This document shows, in pieces, positions 34,288 through 44,051 of a DNA stretch of 64,000 nucleotides. Position 1 is the first letter of the stretch, and every line of letters begins with the position of its first letter. The notes under the pieces are model-generated. The model had not been told where the DNA came from, did not search any database, and was given only the letters and a program-made list of their open reading frames with translations. The stretch comes from JAJECS01 sp965219705 (GTDB taxonomy: Bacteria; Chloroflexota; UBA11872). The DNA is taken from contig OZ244789.1 in the NCBI GenBank assembly GCA_965219705.1, positions 186,001 to 250,000 on the forward strand, given 5' to 3'. The position numbers were made by a program, and so were the translations under genes.

Positions 34288-34607
34288 CAGGCCGGCGAAG
34301 CCGTTGGGGTGTGGCCGCCGGCAGCAGCTCAGGCAATCGGCGGTGACGCGGGATCGGCGGCTGGGACATTCCGCTCGCGGCACGGTTGGCTGGCGCACAT
34401 CGCCGGCGGCGTCTGGGTGGATCAGGTCGCCTGAAGCCTCACCGATGCACTTCAACCCCGCAACTCAGGAGACTTCGGATAGCTTCGTTTTCTTAGGCGT
34501 GAGTCGCCGAGACCGTAAGTCGTACTGGTGCCTATGTTTCGAAGAATCTGACCGTGATAGGCTCCGCCACCGTTCGTGCCGGGCGTGGCATCGCGTTGGG
34601 GGACGAT
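34288..34607. other. Gene-free gap before the ankyrin gene
   Basis: About 320 bases with no gene and no palindromic repeat. The half closest to the ankyrin gene (34480-34600) is less GC-rich than its surroundings, consistent with a promoter region; TGATAGGCT at about 34555 could be an extended -10 but is weak. Confidence 0.4.
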
Positions 34608-35873
34608 ATGCGGCGAATTCTGTTGGCGTTGGGAAGCGCTGGCATCGCTGCGGCGCTCACTGTTGGCGTGGTGTTCGCTCAGAACTACGAGGGCGAAGAC
34701 TTCTGCCAGGACACGCCCTCTTGGCCGAATGGGACCTATCTGGGTCAAATGCACCCGTACCACTCGGACTTTTACCGCGGCTATGCCGAGCGGCGTGGCT
34801 GGGACCCGTGCGTCACATGGGCGCAGGACCAGCGCAACTCGGCCATTCGCGGGATACGTGAACTCGGCTACACCGTGACCGAGCCCGAGGGCGGAGCGCC
34901 ACCGCCAGGCCCGTCGGCAACGGCGACGGCCTCGATGTCGTTCCTGCCGCCAGTCAGTCTTGGCGTCTATTCGGCTGTCGGGGGCGGCCGCGCGCTCTCT
35001 CCCGAGGTGGGGTTCTCTGTCTCCGAGAACTATGAGGGTGAGCGCTTTTGCAAGAACACGCCCTCATGGCCGAATGGAACCTACCTGGGCCAAATGCACC
35101 CCTTCCACTCGAGTTTCTACCGCGGCTTTGCGGAGCGGCGCGGCTGGGACCCGTGCGTCACGTGGGCGCAGGACCAACGCAACTCGGCCATTCGCGGCCT
35201 GCGTGAGCTCGGCTATGCGGTGATCGAGCCGGAGGGCGGGGCGCCGCCGCCGGGCCGCGTCGTGACGCCGTTCGTTGACTCCTCGTCCTTGCCCCTGGTC
35301 AGCTCCGCCCTTTACTCAGCTGTCTGGCGGGGCGAGACGGAGCGGGTACGCGGACTCGTGGCGGGGGGTGCGAACGTCAACGCGCGGACCGAGGACGGCG
35401 ATCCCCTCATTCGCGAAGCGATCTGGCGAAACCACGTGGAGATTGTGCGCATCCTCACCGATGCAGGCGCCCACGTGAACGTCAACGACTCTGACGGAAA
35501 CCCGGTACTCCTCGAGGCGATCTGGCGGGACTACGTGGATGTCGTGCAGATCCTGGTAGACGCCGGCGCGGACGTGGACGCGAGGGATGCCGACGGCAAC
35601 CCAGTGCTCCGTGAGGCGATCTGGCGGGACCACGTCGACGTCGTGCGGATCCTGGTGGACGCCGGGGCGGACGTGGATGCCAAAGACTCCGATGGGGATC
35701 CGCTCCTCTTTGAAGCGGTCTGGCGAGGACATACTGAAATCGTGCAAATTCTCGCCGATGCCGGTGTTGACGTGAACGCCCGAGATTCCGACGGACAGTC
35801 AGCACTGAGCGTAGCCGGCTTCTACGATCACCCCGAGATTGAGCAGATCCTGATTGAGTGCGGGGCTACATGA
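34608..35873 (+). CDS. Secreted protein: duplicated Cys/Trp-rich domain plus ankyrin repeats
   Basis: 421 residues, exported. Signal peptide MRRILLALGSAGIAAALTVG with a likely cleavage after VVFAQ (about residue 25). Residues 26-101 and about 141-216 are two copies of the same 76-residue domain, differing at only nine positions. Each has two Cys (DFCQD/RFCKN and DPCVTW), a run of Trp/Tyr/His (TPSWPNGTYLGQMHP) and ends EPEGGAPPPG. A Pro/Ser linker leads to about six ankyrin repeats of 33 residues from about 233 (unit DGxPxLxEAxWRxHxxxVxI), the last incomplete. I do not know the duplicated domain. Start at 34608 is set by the signal peptide and GGGGA upstream. The near-identical copies suggest a recent duplication. 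Confidence 0.9.
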   Translation: MRRILLALGSAGIAAALTVGVVFAQNYEGEDFCQDTPSWPNGTYLGQMHPYHSDFYRGYAERRGWDPCVTWAQDQRNSAIRGIRELGYTVTEPEGGAPPPGPSATATASMSFLPPVSLGVYSAVGGGRALSPEVGFSVSENYEGERFCKNTPSWPNGTYLGQMHPFHSSFYRGFAERRGWDPCVTWAQDQRNSAIRGLRELGYAVIEPEGGAPPPGRVVTPFVDSSSLPLVSSALYSAVWRGETERVRGLVAGGANVNARTEDGDPLIREAIWRNHVEIVRILTDAGAHVNVNDSDGNPVLLEAIWRDYVDVVQILVDAGADVDARDADGNPVLREAIWRDHVDVVRILVDAGADVDAKDSDGDPLLFEAVWRGHTEIVQILADAGVDVNARDSDGQSALSVAGFYDHPEIEQILIECGAT

Positions 35874-35971
35874 GGCGGCTAGGCATTCCTCGGTAGTCGG
35901 CTGAACCCGCCGGTAGCCGCGACAGCCCCGGCGCGGGTAACGCGCCCGCCAGTCCGTCAGGCAACCGGCGG

Positions 35972-37213
35972 CTACGCCGGATCGGCGGCCGGGACAGTGG
36001 CTTCGGGTTCGGGTTCGCTTTCCGGCGGCCGCCGCGGCGTGGCGGCGATGACGCGCGAACCGATGACTGCGGCGGCCGCGAACGCGACGACGAAGAAGAC
36101 GCCCAGCGCAGCGAACCCGCTTACGTCCAGCAGCGCGCCGAGAGCCAGCGGCAGCACCAGATTCACGATGTCCGTGAGGAACTGCACGATGCCCATGGAG
36201 CGTCCCACGCGTTCCGGCGCGGATCGGTCGGCGACCAGGACGGGAATCAGGGGCATGGAGAAACCGATGCCGGCCTTCGTCAGGCCGAACAAGATGAACG
36301 GCACGAGGCCGGTCGGCAAGAGGAGGACGAACCCGCCAAGGATGCCGGGAATCGCGGCCAGCAGCAGCACCGTCTGGCGTCCGAGCCGGTCGAGGATCGT
36401 GCCGCTCACGAGCATGAGGCCGAACGTGACCGCGGCAAAGAGGCTGAGCCACGCGCCGATGAGCGCGGGAGTCAAATCCGCGCCCTCGCTGCCGTACAGC
36501 GGAAGCACGAGGCGCATGATCGCGCTGCCGCTGCCCCAGATCAGCGCACTCACGACCACCACCGGAATCAGGAGCCGGGTCATGCCCAGCGCCCAGCGGC
36601 GCTGACGTGCTGCCGACGACGGTTCCGGCGGGCGGGGCAAGGCCCCGCGAATGGTCAACCCAAGCGGCACCGCGGCGACACTAAGCACGGCCGCCAGGAG
36701 AAAGACCGAGCGCCAGCCAAAGGCATCGGCGAGCGCGCCGGCGGCCAAGGGGGCCAACAGGGAACCCAGCCCCCAACCAGCCATGGCGCGTCCCACCGTG
36801 CGACCACGGGCGCCCTCCGGCGCGCTGCGGACCAGGTGCGTCATGCCGGCCGTGAAGATCAGCGCCATGGAGACTCCGATCACGGCCGTGCCGACTACCA
36901 GGATTGGATATACCGGCGCGGCCGCCGAGGCCAACGACCCGATGACCATCAGCACCCCGCCGACGGCCACCAGCGCACGCGGCGGATAGCGGTCGGCCAG
37001 GCGGCCGGCCGGAATCATGGCCACTCCGCGGCCGAGCGCCTGCAGGCCGGCGATCAAGCCCAGTGACGCATAGGTCACCTGGAATTCGTCATGAAGCAGC
37101 CCGAGCACCGGCCCGACCACGGCCGTGCTGAATGAGACGAAGGCGAAGGCGGCGAACAGGGCGAGCACCGACGAGCGGAGGTCACCCTGGCGCATCGCTG
37201 GTAAGAGATTCAC
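35972..37213 (-). CDS. MFS transporter
   Basis: Major facilitator superfamily permease, about 413 residues and 12 predicted helices. The A-motif between helices 2 and 3 is GRLADRYPPRALV and its second-half counterpart is GTILDRLGRQTVL. The C-terminus is Pro/Glu-rich. Similar proteins export drugs or metabolites; substrate is not readable. Starts at a GTG at 37213 or an ATG at 37195; neither has a good Shine-Dalgarno. KamA lies upstream of nothing and downstream of it on the same strand, 40 nt apart at their boundary. Confidence 0.88.
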   Translation of the reverse strand: MNLLPAMRQGDLRSSVLALFAAFAFVSFSTAVVGPVLGLLHDEFQVTYASLGLIAGLQALGRGVAMIPAGRLADRYPPRALVAVGGVLMVIGSLASAAAPVYPILVVGTAVIGVSMALIFTAGMTHLVRSAPEGARGRTVGRAMAGWGLGSLLAPLAAGALADAFGWRSVFLLAAVLSVAAVPLGLTIRGALPRPPEPSSAARQRRWALGMTRLLIPVVVVSALIWGSGSAIMRLVLPLYGSEGADLTPALIGAWLSLFAAVTFGLMLVSGTILDRLGRQTVLLLAAIPGILGGFVLLLPTGLVPFILFGLTKAGIGFSMPLIPVLVADRSAPERVGRSMGIVQFLTDIVNLVLPLALGALLDVSGFAALGVFFVVAFAAAAVIGSRVIAATPRRPPESEPEPEATVPAADPA

Positions 37214-37252
37214 GGAACGCAGGCTGACGTCATGCCAGCGACGGCCGATCGC

Positions 37253-38407
37253 CTAGCCGGGGATCGGGCTCGAGGGCTCCGCCTCGGCGTCGCCATTTCC
37301 GCAGACCGCGTTTCCGTCCGCATGATCCCGCGAGTATCCCTGCGCGGGGTACTCGTAGACGCCGCCCTCGAAGTTGCGCAGCGTAATGGCGTCGTCGGTC
37401 AAACTCTGGATGCGATCGGGCGTCACGGGAATCTTGCCGCCGCCGCCGGGGGCGTCGATCACGTAGGTGGGCACGCCGAAGCCGGTGGTGTGCCCCTGCA
37501 GCGACTCGATGATCTCGAGCCCCTTCTGCACCGAGGTCCGGAAGTAGTCGGTGCCCTTCACCAGATCAGCCTGATAGATGTAGTACGGCTTCACGCGGGC
37601 CTTGAGCAACGCGTGCATGAGCTCCTTCATCACTTCGGGATCGTCGTTGACGCCGCGCAGCAACACCGTCTGGCAGCCAACCGGAATGCCGTGATCCACG
37701 AGCAGCCCGCAGGCGCGCACGGCCTCGGGCGTGAGCTCGCGCGGGTGGTTGAAGTGCGTGTTCAGATAGAAGGGGTGGTAGCGCGCCAGCATCTCGCACA
37801 GCTCGGGGGTGATGCGGTCGGGGTTGACGCACGGAATCTTGCTGCCGATGCGGATGAGCTCCACGTGCGGAATGGCGCGCAGGCGGCTCACGATCCATTC
37901 AAGCGCCGAATCGGTGAGGGTGAGCGGATCGCCGCCGCTGAGCAGGACGTCGCGAATCTCGTCATGCTCGGCGATGTAGTCAATGGCGCGTTGCAACTCC
38001 TCGGGGCGCGGCACCGGGTTCTTGCCCACCTTGCGCTTGCGCGTGCAGAACCGGCAGTACATGGCGCACGTGTGCGTGACCACGAAGAGCACGCGGTCGG
38101 GATAGCGGTGCGTGAGGTGCGGCACCGGCATGTCCTCTTCCTCGTCCAGGGGGTCATCTTCGAGGAAGCTCGGGTTCTCGAACTCCCGCGCATCCGGCAT
38201 CTGCTGCAGGAAGATCGGGTCGCTGGCGTCCCACTTCTCGATCAGACTGAGGTAGTAGGGCGTGGTGAAGAAGGGGTATTCCTCGGCGATGGCCTCGAGC
38301 TGCTGGTACTGCTCCTCCGTGAGATCTGGAATCTCGCGGACGTCGCGCACCCCGGTGGCAAGCTGCTCTTGCCACTCGGCGCGGGGACGACTTCGCCGAT
38401 GTGCCAT
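37253..38407 (-). CDS. KamA-family radical SAM aminomutase (lysine 2,3-aminomutase type)
   Basis: Radical SAM, PLP-dependent 2,3-aminomutase family, about 384 residues. The [4Fe-4S]-SAM motif is HTCAMYCRFCTRKRKVG (CxxxCxxC). DVLLSGGDPLTL is the typical SAM-binding stretch, YYIYQADLVKGTDYFRT the PLP-contact region, and GGGGKIPV the PLP-lysine loop. Lysine 2,3-aminomutase makes beta-lysine, used for lysine fermentation or for N-acetyl-beta-lysine as an osmolyte. The partner acetyltransferase AblB is not adjacent. Glutamate or EpmB-type substrates are alternatives. ATG at 38407 with GGGGAG just upstream. Confidence 0.9.
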   Translation of the reverse strand: MAHRRSRPRAEWQEQLATGVRDVREIPDLTEEQYQQLEAIAEEYPFFTTPYYLSLIEKWDASDPIFLQQMPDAREFENPSFLEDDPLDEEEDMPVPHLTHRYPDRVLFVVTHTCAMYCRFCTRKRKVGKNPVPRPEELQRAIDYIAEHDEIRDVLLSGGDPLTLTDSALEWIVSRLRAIPHVELIRIGSKIPCVNPDRITPELCEMLARYHPFYLNTHFNHPRELTPEAVRACGLLVDHGIPVGCQTVLLRGVNDDPEVMKELMHALLKARVKPYYIYQADLVKGTDYFRTSVQKGLEIIESLQGHTTGFGVPTYVIDAPGGGGKIPVTPDRIQSLTDDAITLRNFEGGVYEYPAQGYSRDHADGNAVCGNGDAEAEPSSPIPG

Positions 38408-38865
38408 GGCTCCCCGGGTCGCGCACGTCGTTCCAGCCAACTGCGGCCGCCATCACCGTCCGCGTCCCGGCCCAAGCCTACGAAACCACGGCGGAAGGTG
38501 CGTAGTGGACTGTCTGGTTCGACCGGACTGGATTCCCGCCTTCGCGGGAATGACGGAGCGGTTGCGCGAAGTGCTCCTTGAAGGGAAAGGGATTTCGCCC
38601 AGTCCGTTCGATACACCTTCGACAAGTTCAGTGCCCGCCCAGACTTCATCGAAGGGACGAACGGATTGGGATCCCTTAGGCCGCGGGGCTTTACGTGTTC
38701 TGAGATTGCCCGGGGTTTTTCGCAGAGTTTTCTGTCAATATTTGCGGGCGAACGGTACGCGGTGATAGCTTCGATTAGGTGGCCCGAGGGCTCGTGCTGC
38801 CCAATTCGGCCAACGCCCCGGCGCCGGTGAGGATCTCGTCAACCTGAGACAGCCAAGGCTGGAAT
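38408..38865. repeat. Gap with ATTCCCGC palindrome and suf leader
   Basis: No gene. ATTCCCGCCTTCGCGGGAAT is at 38532-38551, followed by a segment similar to the CGACAAGTTCAGTG dispersed motif. From 38695 to 38790 the DNA becomes T-rich and presumably holds the sufC promoter; TGATAGCTT at about 38764 resembles the TGATATACT of the nusA promoter, but no -35 fits. Confidence 0.6.
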
Positions 38866-39630
38866 ATGCATAACGGAAGCGGCGGCGACGCGCTCGTCAT
38901 CGAAGGCTTGCACGTCAGCGTCGAGGGCACGCCAATCCTCAAGGGCATCGATTTGCACGTGCCCAAAGGCGAAGTGCATGCGCTCATGGGACCCAACGGC
39001 TCGGGCAAGAGCACGCTGGCCAACACCTTGATGGGCCACCCGGCCTACGTGGTCACCAGCGGCAGCGTGACGTTCAAGGGCCAGGACATCCTGGAGCTGG
39101 CCACCGACGCGCGCGCGCGCCTGGGCATGTTCATGGCGTTTCAATACCCGTCGGAGATCACCGGCGTACGCGTGGCCAATTTCATGCGCATGGCGCTGAA
39201 CGCGCAGCGCGAGGACGAGATTTCGGCGATGGAGTTCCGCCGCCTCATGATGGACAAGATGCGGCTGCTGCGCATGGACGCCAAGTTCGCGAGCCGCTAC
39301 CTCAACGAGGGCTTTTCCGGCGGCGAGAAGAAGCGCAATGAGATTCTTCAGATGGCCGTGCTGCAGCCCGAGCTGGCCATCCTCGACGAGACGGATTCCG
39401 GCCTCGACATCGACGCGCTGCGCATCGTGGCGGATGGGGTCAACACGCTCCGCAGCGCAGCGATGGCCACGCTGGTCATCACGCACTACCAGCGACTGCT
39501 CGCCTACATCGTGCCGGACGTGGTGCACGTGCTCATCGACGGGCGCATCGCCCGCACGGGTGACAAGCGGCTGGCGCTGGAACTCGACGAAATCGGCTAC
39601 GAGGCCCTGACGGCGGCACAGGAGGCATAG
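38866..39630 (+). CDS. sufC: SufC ATPase of iron-sulfur assembly
   Basis: ABC-type ATPase of the SufBCD scaffold complex, 254 residues. Walker A is GPNGSGKST (about 42-50), the signature LNEGFSGGEKKRNEI, and Walker B LAILDETDSGLDIDAL, all SufC-typical. First gene of a suf operon; sufB starts 3 nt after its stop. Confidence 0.97.
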   Translation: MHNGSGGDALVIEGLHVSVEGTPILKGIDLHVPKGEVHALMGPNGSGKSTLANTLMGHPAYVVTSGSVTFKGQDILELATDARARLGMFMAFQYPSEITGVRVANFMRMALNAQREDEISAMEFRRLMMDKMRLLRMDAKFASRYLNEGFSGGEKKRNEILQMAVLQPELAILDETDSGLDIDALRIVADGVNTLRSAAMATLVITHYQRLLAYIVPDVVHVLIDGRIARTGDKRLALELDEIGYEALTAAQEA

Positions 39631-39633
39631 CGA

Positions 39634-41037
39634 ATGGCGGTAAAAACGACCGACTTTGGACTCGACTCCTATCAATTCGGGTTCCACGACGACATCAAGC
39701 CGGTCTACAAATCACCGAAGGGCCTCAGCGCCGACATCGTGCGGGAGATCTCACGGCAAAAAGACGAGCCCGAGTGGATGCTCGAGTTTCGGCTGGAGTC
39801 GCTGCAGCAGTTCGAGCGCAAGCCGGTGCCGACCTGGGGCGCCGACCTGTCGCGCATCAACTTCGACGACATCTACTACTACATCCGTCCGCAAGACCGT
39901 CAGGCGCGCAGCTGGGACGACGTTCCCGACGACATCAAGAACACGTTCGACCGTCTGGGCATTCCCGAAGCCGAGCGCAAGTTCCTGGCCGGCGTGGGCG
40001 CCCAGTACGACTCCGAAGTCGTGTACCACAGCATCCGCGAGGACCTCGAGCGCCAGGGCGTCGTCTTTCTCGACATGGACTCCGGGCTGCGCGAGCACCC
40101 GGACATCGTGCGCGAGTATTTCGGCACGATCATCCCGAACGGCGACAACAAGTTCGCGGCGCTCAACAGCGCCGTGTGGAGCGGCGGCAGCTTCGTCTAT
40201 GTCCCCGCGGGGGTGAAGGTCGACGTTCCGCTGCAAGCGTATTTCCGCATCAACGCGGAAAACATGGGGCAGTTCGAGCGGACCCTCATCATCGTCGAGC
40301 CCGGAGCCTACGTGCACTACGTGGAAGGCTGCACGGCGCCGATCTACGCGACGGACTCGCTGCACTCGGCGGTGGTCGAGATCATCGTCAAGGAAGGCGG
40401 GCGCTGCCGCTACACGACGATCCAGAACTGGTCGACGGATGTTTTCAACCTCGTGACGAAGCGCGCGGTGGCCTATCGCGACGCCACGATGGAGTGGATC
40501 GACGGCAACCTGGGCAGCAAGGTCACGATGAAGTACCCGTCGGTCTACCTCATGGAGCCCGGCGCGCACGGCGAGGTGCTCTCCATCGCGTTCGCGAGCG
40601 AGGGGCAACACCAGGACGCCGGCGCGAAGATGGTGCACGCCGCGCCGGACACGTCGTCGATCATCACGTCCAAGTCCATCAGCAGGGCCGGCGGCCGCGC
40701 GGGATATCGCGGGCACGTGAACGTGCTGCCGGGCGCGGAGCGATCGAAGTCGAACGTGGTGTGCGACGCCCTGTTGTTCGATGACCAGTCGCGCTCAGAC
40801 ACGTATCCCTACATGGACATCGAGGAGAGCAACGCGGCCGTGCAGCACGAGGCCACGGTGAGCAAGATCGGCGAGCAGCAGCTCTTCTACCTGATGAGCC
40901 GTGGGCTGACGGAAGAGCAGGCCATGGCAATGGTCGTGAGCGGCTTCATCGAGCCCATCGTGCGTGAGCTGCCGATGGAATACGCCGTGGAGATGAACCG
41001 CCTGATCGAGCTGCAAATGGAAGGCTCGATCGGATAG
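39634..41037 (+). CDS. sufB: SufB scaffold protein
   Basis: Core scaffold of the SufBCD Fe-S assembly complex, 467 residues. GAQYDSEVVYHSI and the beta-helix segments VYVPAGVKVDVPLQ, YVEGCTAPIYATDSLHSAVVEI (in two parts, YVEGCTAPIY and DSLHSAVVEI) and ISRAGGRAGYRG are classic SufB. The Cys of EGCTAP is among the cluster-assembly residues. GGAGG 8 nt upstream. Confidence 0.98.
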   Translation: MAVKTTDFGLDSYQFGFHDDIKPVYKSPKGLSADIVREISRQKDEPEWMLEFRLESLQQFERKPVPTWGADLSRINFDDIYYYIRPQDRQARSWDDVPDDIKNTFDRLGIPEAERKFLAGVGAQYDSEVVYHSIREDLERQGVVFLDMDSGLREHPDIVREYFGTIIPNGDNKFAALNSAVWSGGSFVYVPAGVKVDVPLQAYFRINAENMGQFERTLIIVEPGAYVHYVEGCTAPIYATDSLHSAVVEIIVKEGGRCRYTTIQNWSTDVFNLVTKRAVAYRDATMEWIDGNLGSKVTMKYPSVYLMEPGAHGEVLSIAFASEGQHQDAGAKMVHAAPDTSSIITSKSISRAGGRAGYRGHVNVLPGAERSKSNVVCDALLFDDQSRSDTYPYMDIEESNAAVQHEATVSKIGEQQLFYLMSRGLTEEQAMAMVVSGFIEPIVRELPMEYAVEMNRLIELQMEGSIG

Positions 41038-41097
41038 CCCGACTCGACTCGATCAGGCCCAGCACGCCGTCCGTCGGCCAACGAGGAACGCCCGCCC

Positions 41098-42423
41098 ATG
41101 GCAATTGACGCACGGGCGCCCGGTCTAACGCAACGGGCCGTCGACGACGTGGCCAGCGCACAGCACGAGCCGGATTGGCTCCGCGCGCGCCGACATGCCG
41201 CGTGGGACGTCTACGAGGCCACGCCCGATCCGGGACGGTCCGAGGAGGAGTGGCGGCGCACCGATCTGCGCTGGCTGCGGTGGGCGTCGCTGACGCCCAC
41301 GCCGCCCGAGGATCTCGTGAGCGGCGTGCCCGCGGCGGTGCCCACGGCGGCGCTGGCGCCAAGCGTCACGCTGCTGATTGGCGCTGCCGGCGCCCGCGTG
41401 GTCGAGATCTCGCCAGAGGCCCGCGGCGCGGGTGTCGTCGCGCTGGACCTGGCGGATGCCGCGCGCACGCGGCCGGACCTGGTGCACGACCGCCTGAGCA
41501 CAACCGCCGTGCCGCCCGAGCAGGGCAAGTTTCAATCCCTCAACGCCGCGCTGTGGCAGGGCGGCGCGCTGGTGCACGTTCCGCGGGGCGTCGCGCTGGC
41601 GCAACCAATTTTGGCGATCGTGTGCAGCGACGCCGCGCTGAGCCAGCCGCACCTGCTGGCATCACTCGGTGACGGGGCGCAGGCGTCGGTCGTGGAGTGG
41701 TGGGTGGATGCGGACGGAAGCACTCCGGCGCTCGTCAATGGCGCGACCGAGCTGTTCGCGGATTCCGGCGCGCACCTCGCGTATACGCACGTCCAGGCCC
41801 TGCCGCCCAGCGCGCGGTCGATCCTCTCGCAGCGCGCCATGGTGGGCCGCGACGCCACACTCACCAGCACGAACGTCACGGTCGGCGGACGCTTCCACAA
41901 AGCGCGGGTCGAGGCGCGCCTGACCGAGCCGGGCGCCAGCGCCGTCATGAACGGCGCCTTCAGGCTTGGCAGCCGGCAATTCGTGGATCACCACACCACG
42001 CAGGACCATCTGGCGACGGACGGCACCAGCGACTTGCTCTATGCCGGGGTGCTCGACGGCCGCGCGCGCTCGGTGTATGCCGGCACCATCATCGTGGAGC
42101 CCAAGGCGCAACGCACCAACGCCTACCAGAAAAACCGCAACCTGCTGCTGCATAGCGGGACCCGCGCGGACTCGATCCCGCGGCTCGAAATCATGGCTGA
42201 CGACGTGCGCTGCACCCACGGCGCCACGACGTCGACGATAGAGCCCAGCCAGCTGTTCTACTTGTGCTCACGCGGCCTCAGCGAGGCGCAGGCGCAGTCG
42301 TTGATCGTGGAGGGCTATTTCGAGGCGGTTCTCGACCGCGTGCCCCACGAAGGTGTGCGCAACGTGCTGCGGGAGGTCCTCATCACGCCGGGGTGGGCCG
42401 ACCAGGGCTCGGCGGGGTCCTGA
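41098..42423 (+). CDS. sufD: SufD scaffold protein
   Basis: SufB paralog of the SufBCD complex, 441 residues. N-terminal helical part, then the beta-helix core with GKFQSLNAALWQGGALVHVP, and the C-terminal AYQKNRNLLLHSGTRADSIPRLEI (read as YQKNRNLLLHSG and ADSIPRLEI) typical of SufD; DVRCTHGATTSTIEPSQLFYL supplies the conserved His. GAGGA about 10 nt before the ATG. Confidence 0.96.
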   Translation: MAIDARAPGLTQRAVDDVASAQHEPDWLRARRHAAWDVYEATPDPGRSEEEWRRTDLRWLRWASLTPTPPEDLVSGVPAAVPTAALAPSVTLLIGAAGARVVEISPEARGAGVVALDLADAARTRPDLVHDRLSTTAVPPEQGKFQSLNAALWQGGALVHVPRGVALAQPILAIVCSDAALSQPHLLASLGDGAQASVVEWWVDADGSTPALVNGATELFADSGAHLAYTHVQALPPSARSILSQRAMVGRDATLTSTNVTVGGRFHKARVEARLTEPGASAVMNGAFRLGSRQFVDHHTTQDHLATDGTSDLLYAGVLDGRARSVYAGTIIVEPKAQRTNAYQKNRNLLLHSGTRADSIPRLEIMADDVRCTHGATTSTIEPSQLFYLCSRGLSEAQAQSLIVEGYFEAVLDRVPHEGVRNVLREVLITPGWADQGSAGS

Positions 42424-42427
42424 GCCG

Positions 42428-42769
42428 GTGACCGAACCACAGCGCGCCGCGGGCGGCTATTTCGACGTCGGCCCGCTCACGTCGCTTCCCGCAGGCGCCA
42501 AGTCGGCGGTGGAGATCGATGGCGAGCCGGTCGGCTTGTACAACGTCGATGGCCAGATCTTCGCCATGGACGACCTGTGCACGCACGATGAGGCGCTTTT
42601 GTCGGAGGGTGATTTCAATCCGTCGGCGGGAACGATTCGCTGCCCACGGCACAGCTCCCATTTCGACGTGCGCAGCGGCCGACCGCGCTCATTTCCAGCC
42701 ATCCTGCCGGTGCAGGTCTACGAGACGAAAGTCGAGCAGGGCCGCATCCTGGTGTTGTTCGATACTTAG
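42428..42769 (+). CDS. Rieske-type [2Fe-2S] ferredoxin in the suf operon
   Basis: 113 residues. The Rieske cluster ligands are CTH (DLCTHDEALL) and CPRH (IRCPRHSSHFDV), the CxH...CxxH pattern of bacterial Rieske ferredoxins. No membrane segment, so it is soluble. GTG start 4 nt after the sufD stop and 3 nt before sufS, so it is firmly inside the suf operon. It may be an electron donor or an assembly client; a similar gene occurs in other suf clusters, but its role is inferred only. Confidence 0.9.
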   Translation: MTEPQRAAGGYFDVGPLTSLPAGAKSAVEIDGEPVGLYNVDGQIFAMDDLCTHDEALLSEGDFNPSAGTIRCPRHSSHFDVRSGRPRSFPAILPVQVYETKVEQGRILVLFDT

Positions 42770-42772
42770 GGC

Positions 42773-44050
42773 ATGAGCACCTCGACTGCCGGCGCGACTG
42801 CGCCAATCGCCCAAGCTGCTGCGCTCGACGCCGATTTGCTTAGGCGCGACTTTCCGATCCTGACCCAGCACGTGCGCGGTAAGCCGCTGGTCTATCTGGA
42901 CAACGCGGCGACCTCGCAAAAGCCGCAAGTCGTGATCGACGCGGTCCGCGACTACTACCTGACCACCAACGCCAACATCCACCGGGGCATCCACTATCTG
43001 AGCGAGAAAGGCACGGCGGCCTACGAGGACGCTCGGGTGCGGATCGCCCGCTTCATCAATGCGCGGCAGCCGCACGAGGTGATCTTCACTCGCGGGACGA
43101 CGGACTCCATCAACATGCTGGCCCGGGCCTGGGGCGACGAGAGCCTGGCGGCGGACGATGAGATTCTGCTCACGGCGGTCGAGCATCACAGCAACCTCGT
43201 GCCCTGGCAGGCGCTGGCCAAGCGCCGGGGCGCGCGCCTGCGGTTCATCCCAACCGACACCGCCGGCGTAATCGACCTGGACGCCTATCGCGGCATGCTG
43301 GGACCGCAAACCCGGCTCGTGGCCGTGCATCACGTCTCGAACGTCCTCGGCGTCATCGCGCCGGTGGCCGAGATGGCCCGCCTGGCCCACGAGCACGGCG
43401 CCCTGATCGCGATCGACGGGGCGCAATCGGTGCCGCACATGCCGGTGGACGTGCAGGCGCTGGACGTGGACTTCCTGGCCTTCTCCGGACACAAGATGGC
43501 CGGCCCCACCGGCATCGGAGTCCTATACGGCAAGGAGGCCCTGCTGGACGCCATGGAGCCCGCGCACTTCGGCGGCAGCATGATTCGCATGGTGGAGCTG
43601 GAGTCGTCCACCTGGGCGGACCTGCCCGACAAGTTCGAAGGCGGCACTCCCAACATCGCCGGAGCGATCGGCCTGGGCGTCGCCGTCGATTACCTGGAGC
43701 GCGTGGGCATAGACGCGGTCAACGCGCACGCGCGGCAACTGGGGTCCTACGCGGTCAACCTGCTCAGCGACACTGCTGGCCTGACGGTCCACGGGCCTGG
43801 AGCAGACGAGGAACGGAGCGGGGTGGTGTCCTTCACGGTGGAGGACCTGCATCCGCATGACGTGGGCACGGTGCTCGACGGCGAAGGCGTCGCCATCCGG
43901 GCCGGGCATCACTGCGCGCAGCCCCTGATGCGCCAGCTGGGCGTGGCGGCAACCGCGCGCGCGAGCGTCTATCTCTACAACACGACCGAGGAAATCGACC
44001 GTCTCGTCGACGGCGTGGTCAAGGCGCAGCGCTTCTTCGGCACCGTTTGA
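42773..44050 (+). CDS. sufS: SufS cysteine desulfurase
   Basis: PLP-dependent group II cysteine desulfurase, 425 residues. The PLP lysine is in FSGHKMAGPTGIG, the catalytic persulfide Cys in AGHHCAQPLM, and LDNAATSQKP is the N-terminal signature. Supplies sulfur to the SufU/SufBCD system encoded beside it. Confidence 0.98.
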   Translation: MSTSTAGATAPIAQAAALDADLLRRDFPILTQHVRGKPLVYLDNAATSQKPQVVIDAVRDYYLTTNANIHRGIHYLSEKGTAAYEDARVRIARFINARQPHEVIFTRGTTDSINMLARAWGDESLAADDEILLTAVEHHSNLVPWQALAKRRGARLRFIPTDTAGVIDLDAYRGMLGPQTRLVAVHHVSNVLGVIAPVAEMARLAHEHGALIAIDGAQSVPHMPVDVQALDVDFLAFSGHKMAGPTGIGVLYGKEALLDAMEPAHFGGSMIRMVELESSTWADLPDKFEGGTPNIAGAIGLGVAVDYLERVGIDAVNAHARQLGSYAVNLLSDTAGLTVHGPGADEERSGVVSFTVEDLHPHDVGTVLDGEGVAIRAGHHCAQPLMRQLGVAATARASVYLYNTTEEIDRLVDGVVKAQRFFGTV

Positions 44051-44051
44051 C

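Noticed and set aside
35300..35860. 99-bp periodicity considered as a non-coding tandem repeat
   Set aside because: It matches the 33-residue ankyrin unit in frame, so it is coding.
39751..40716. Minus-strand frame of 321 codons opposite sufB
   Set aside because: Antisense of sufB, whose frame carries full family motifs.
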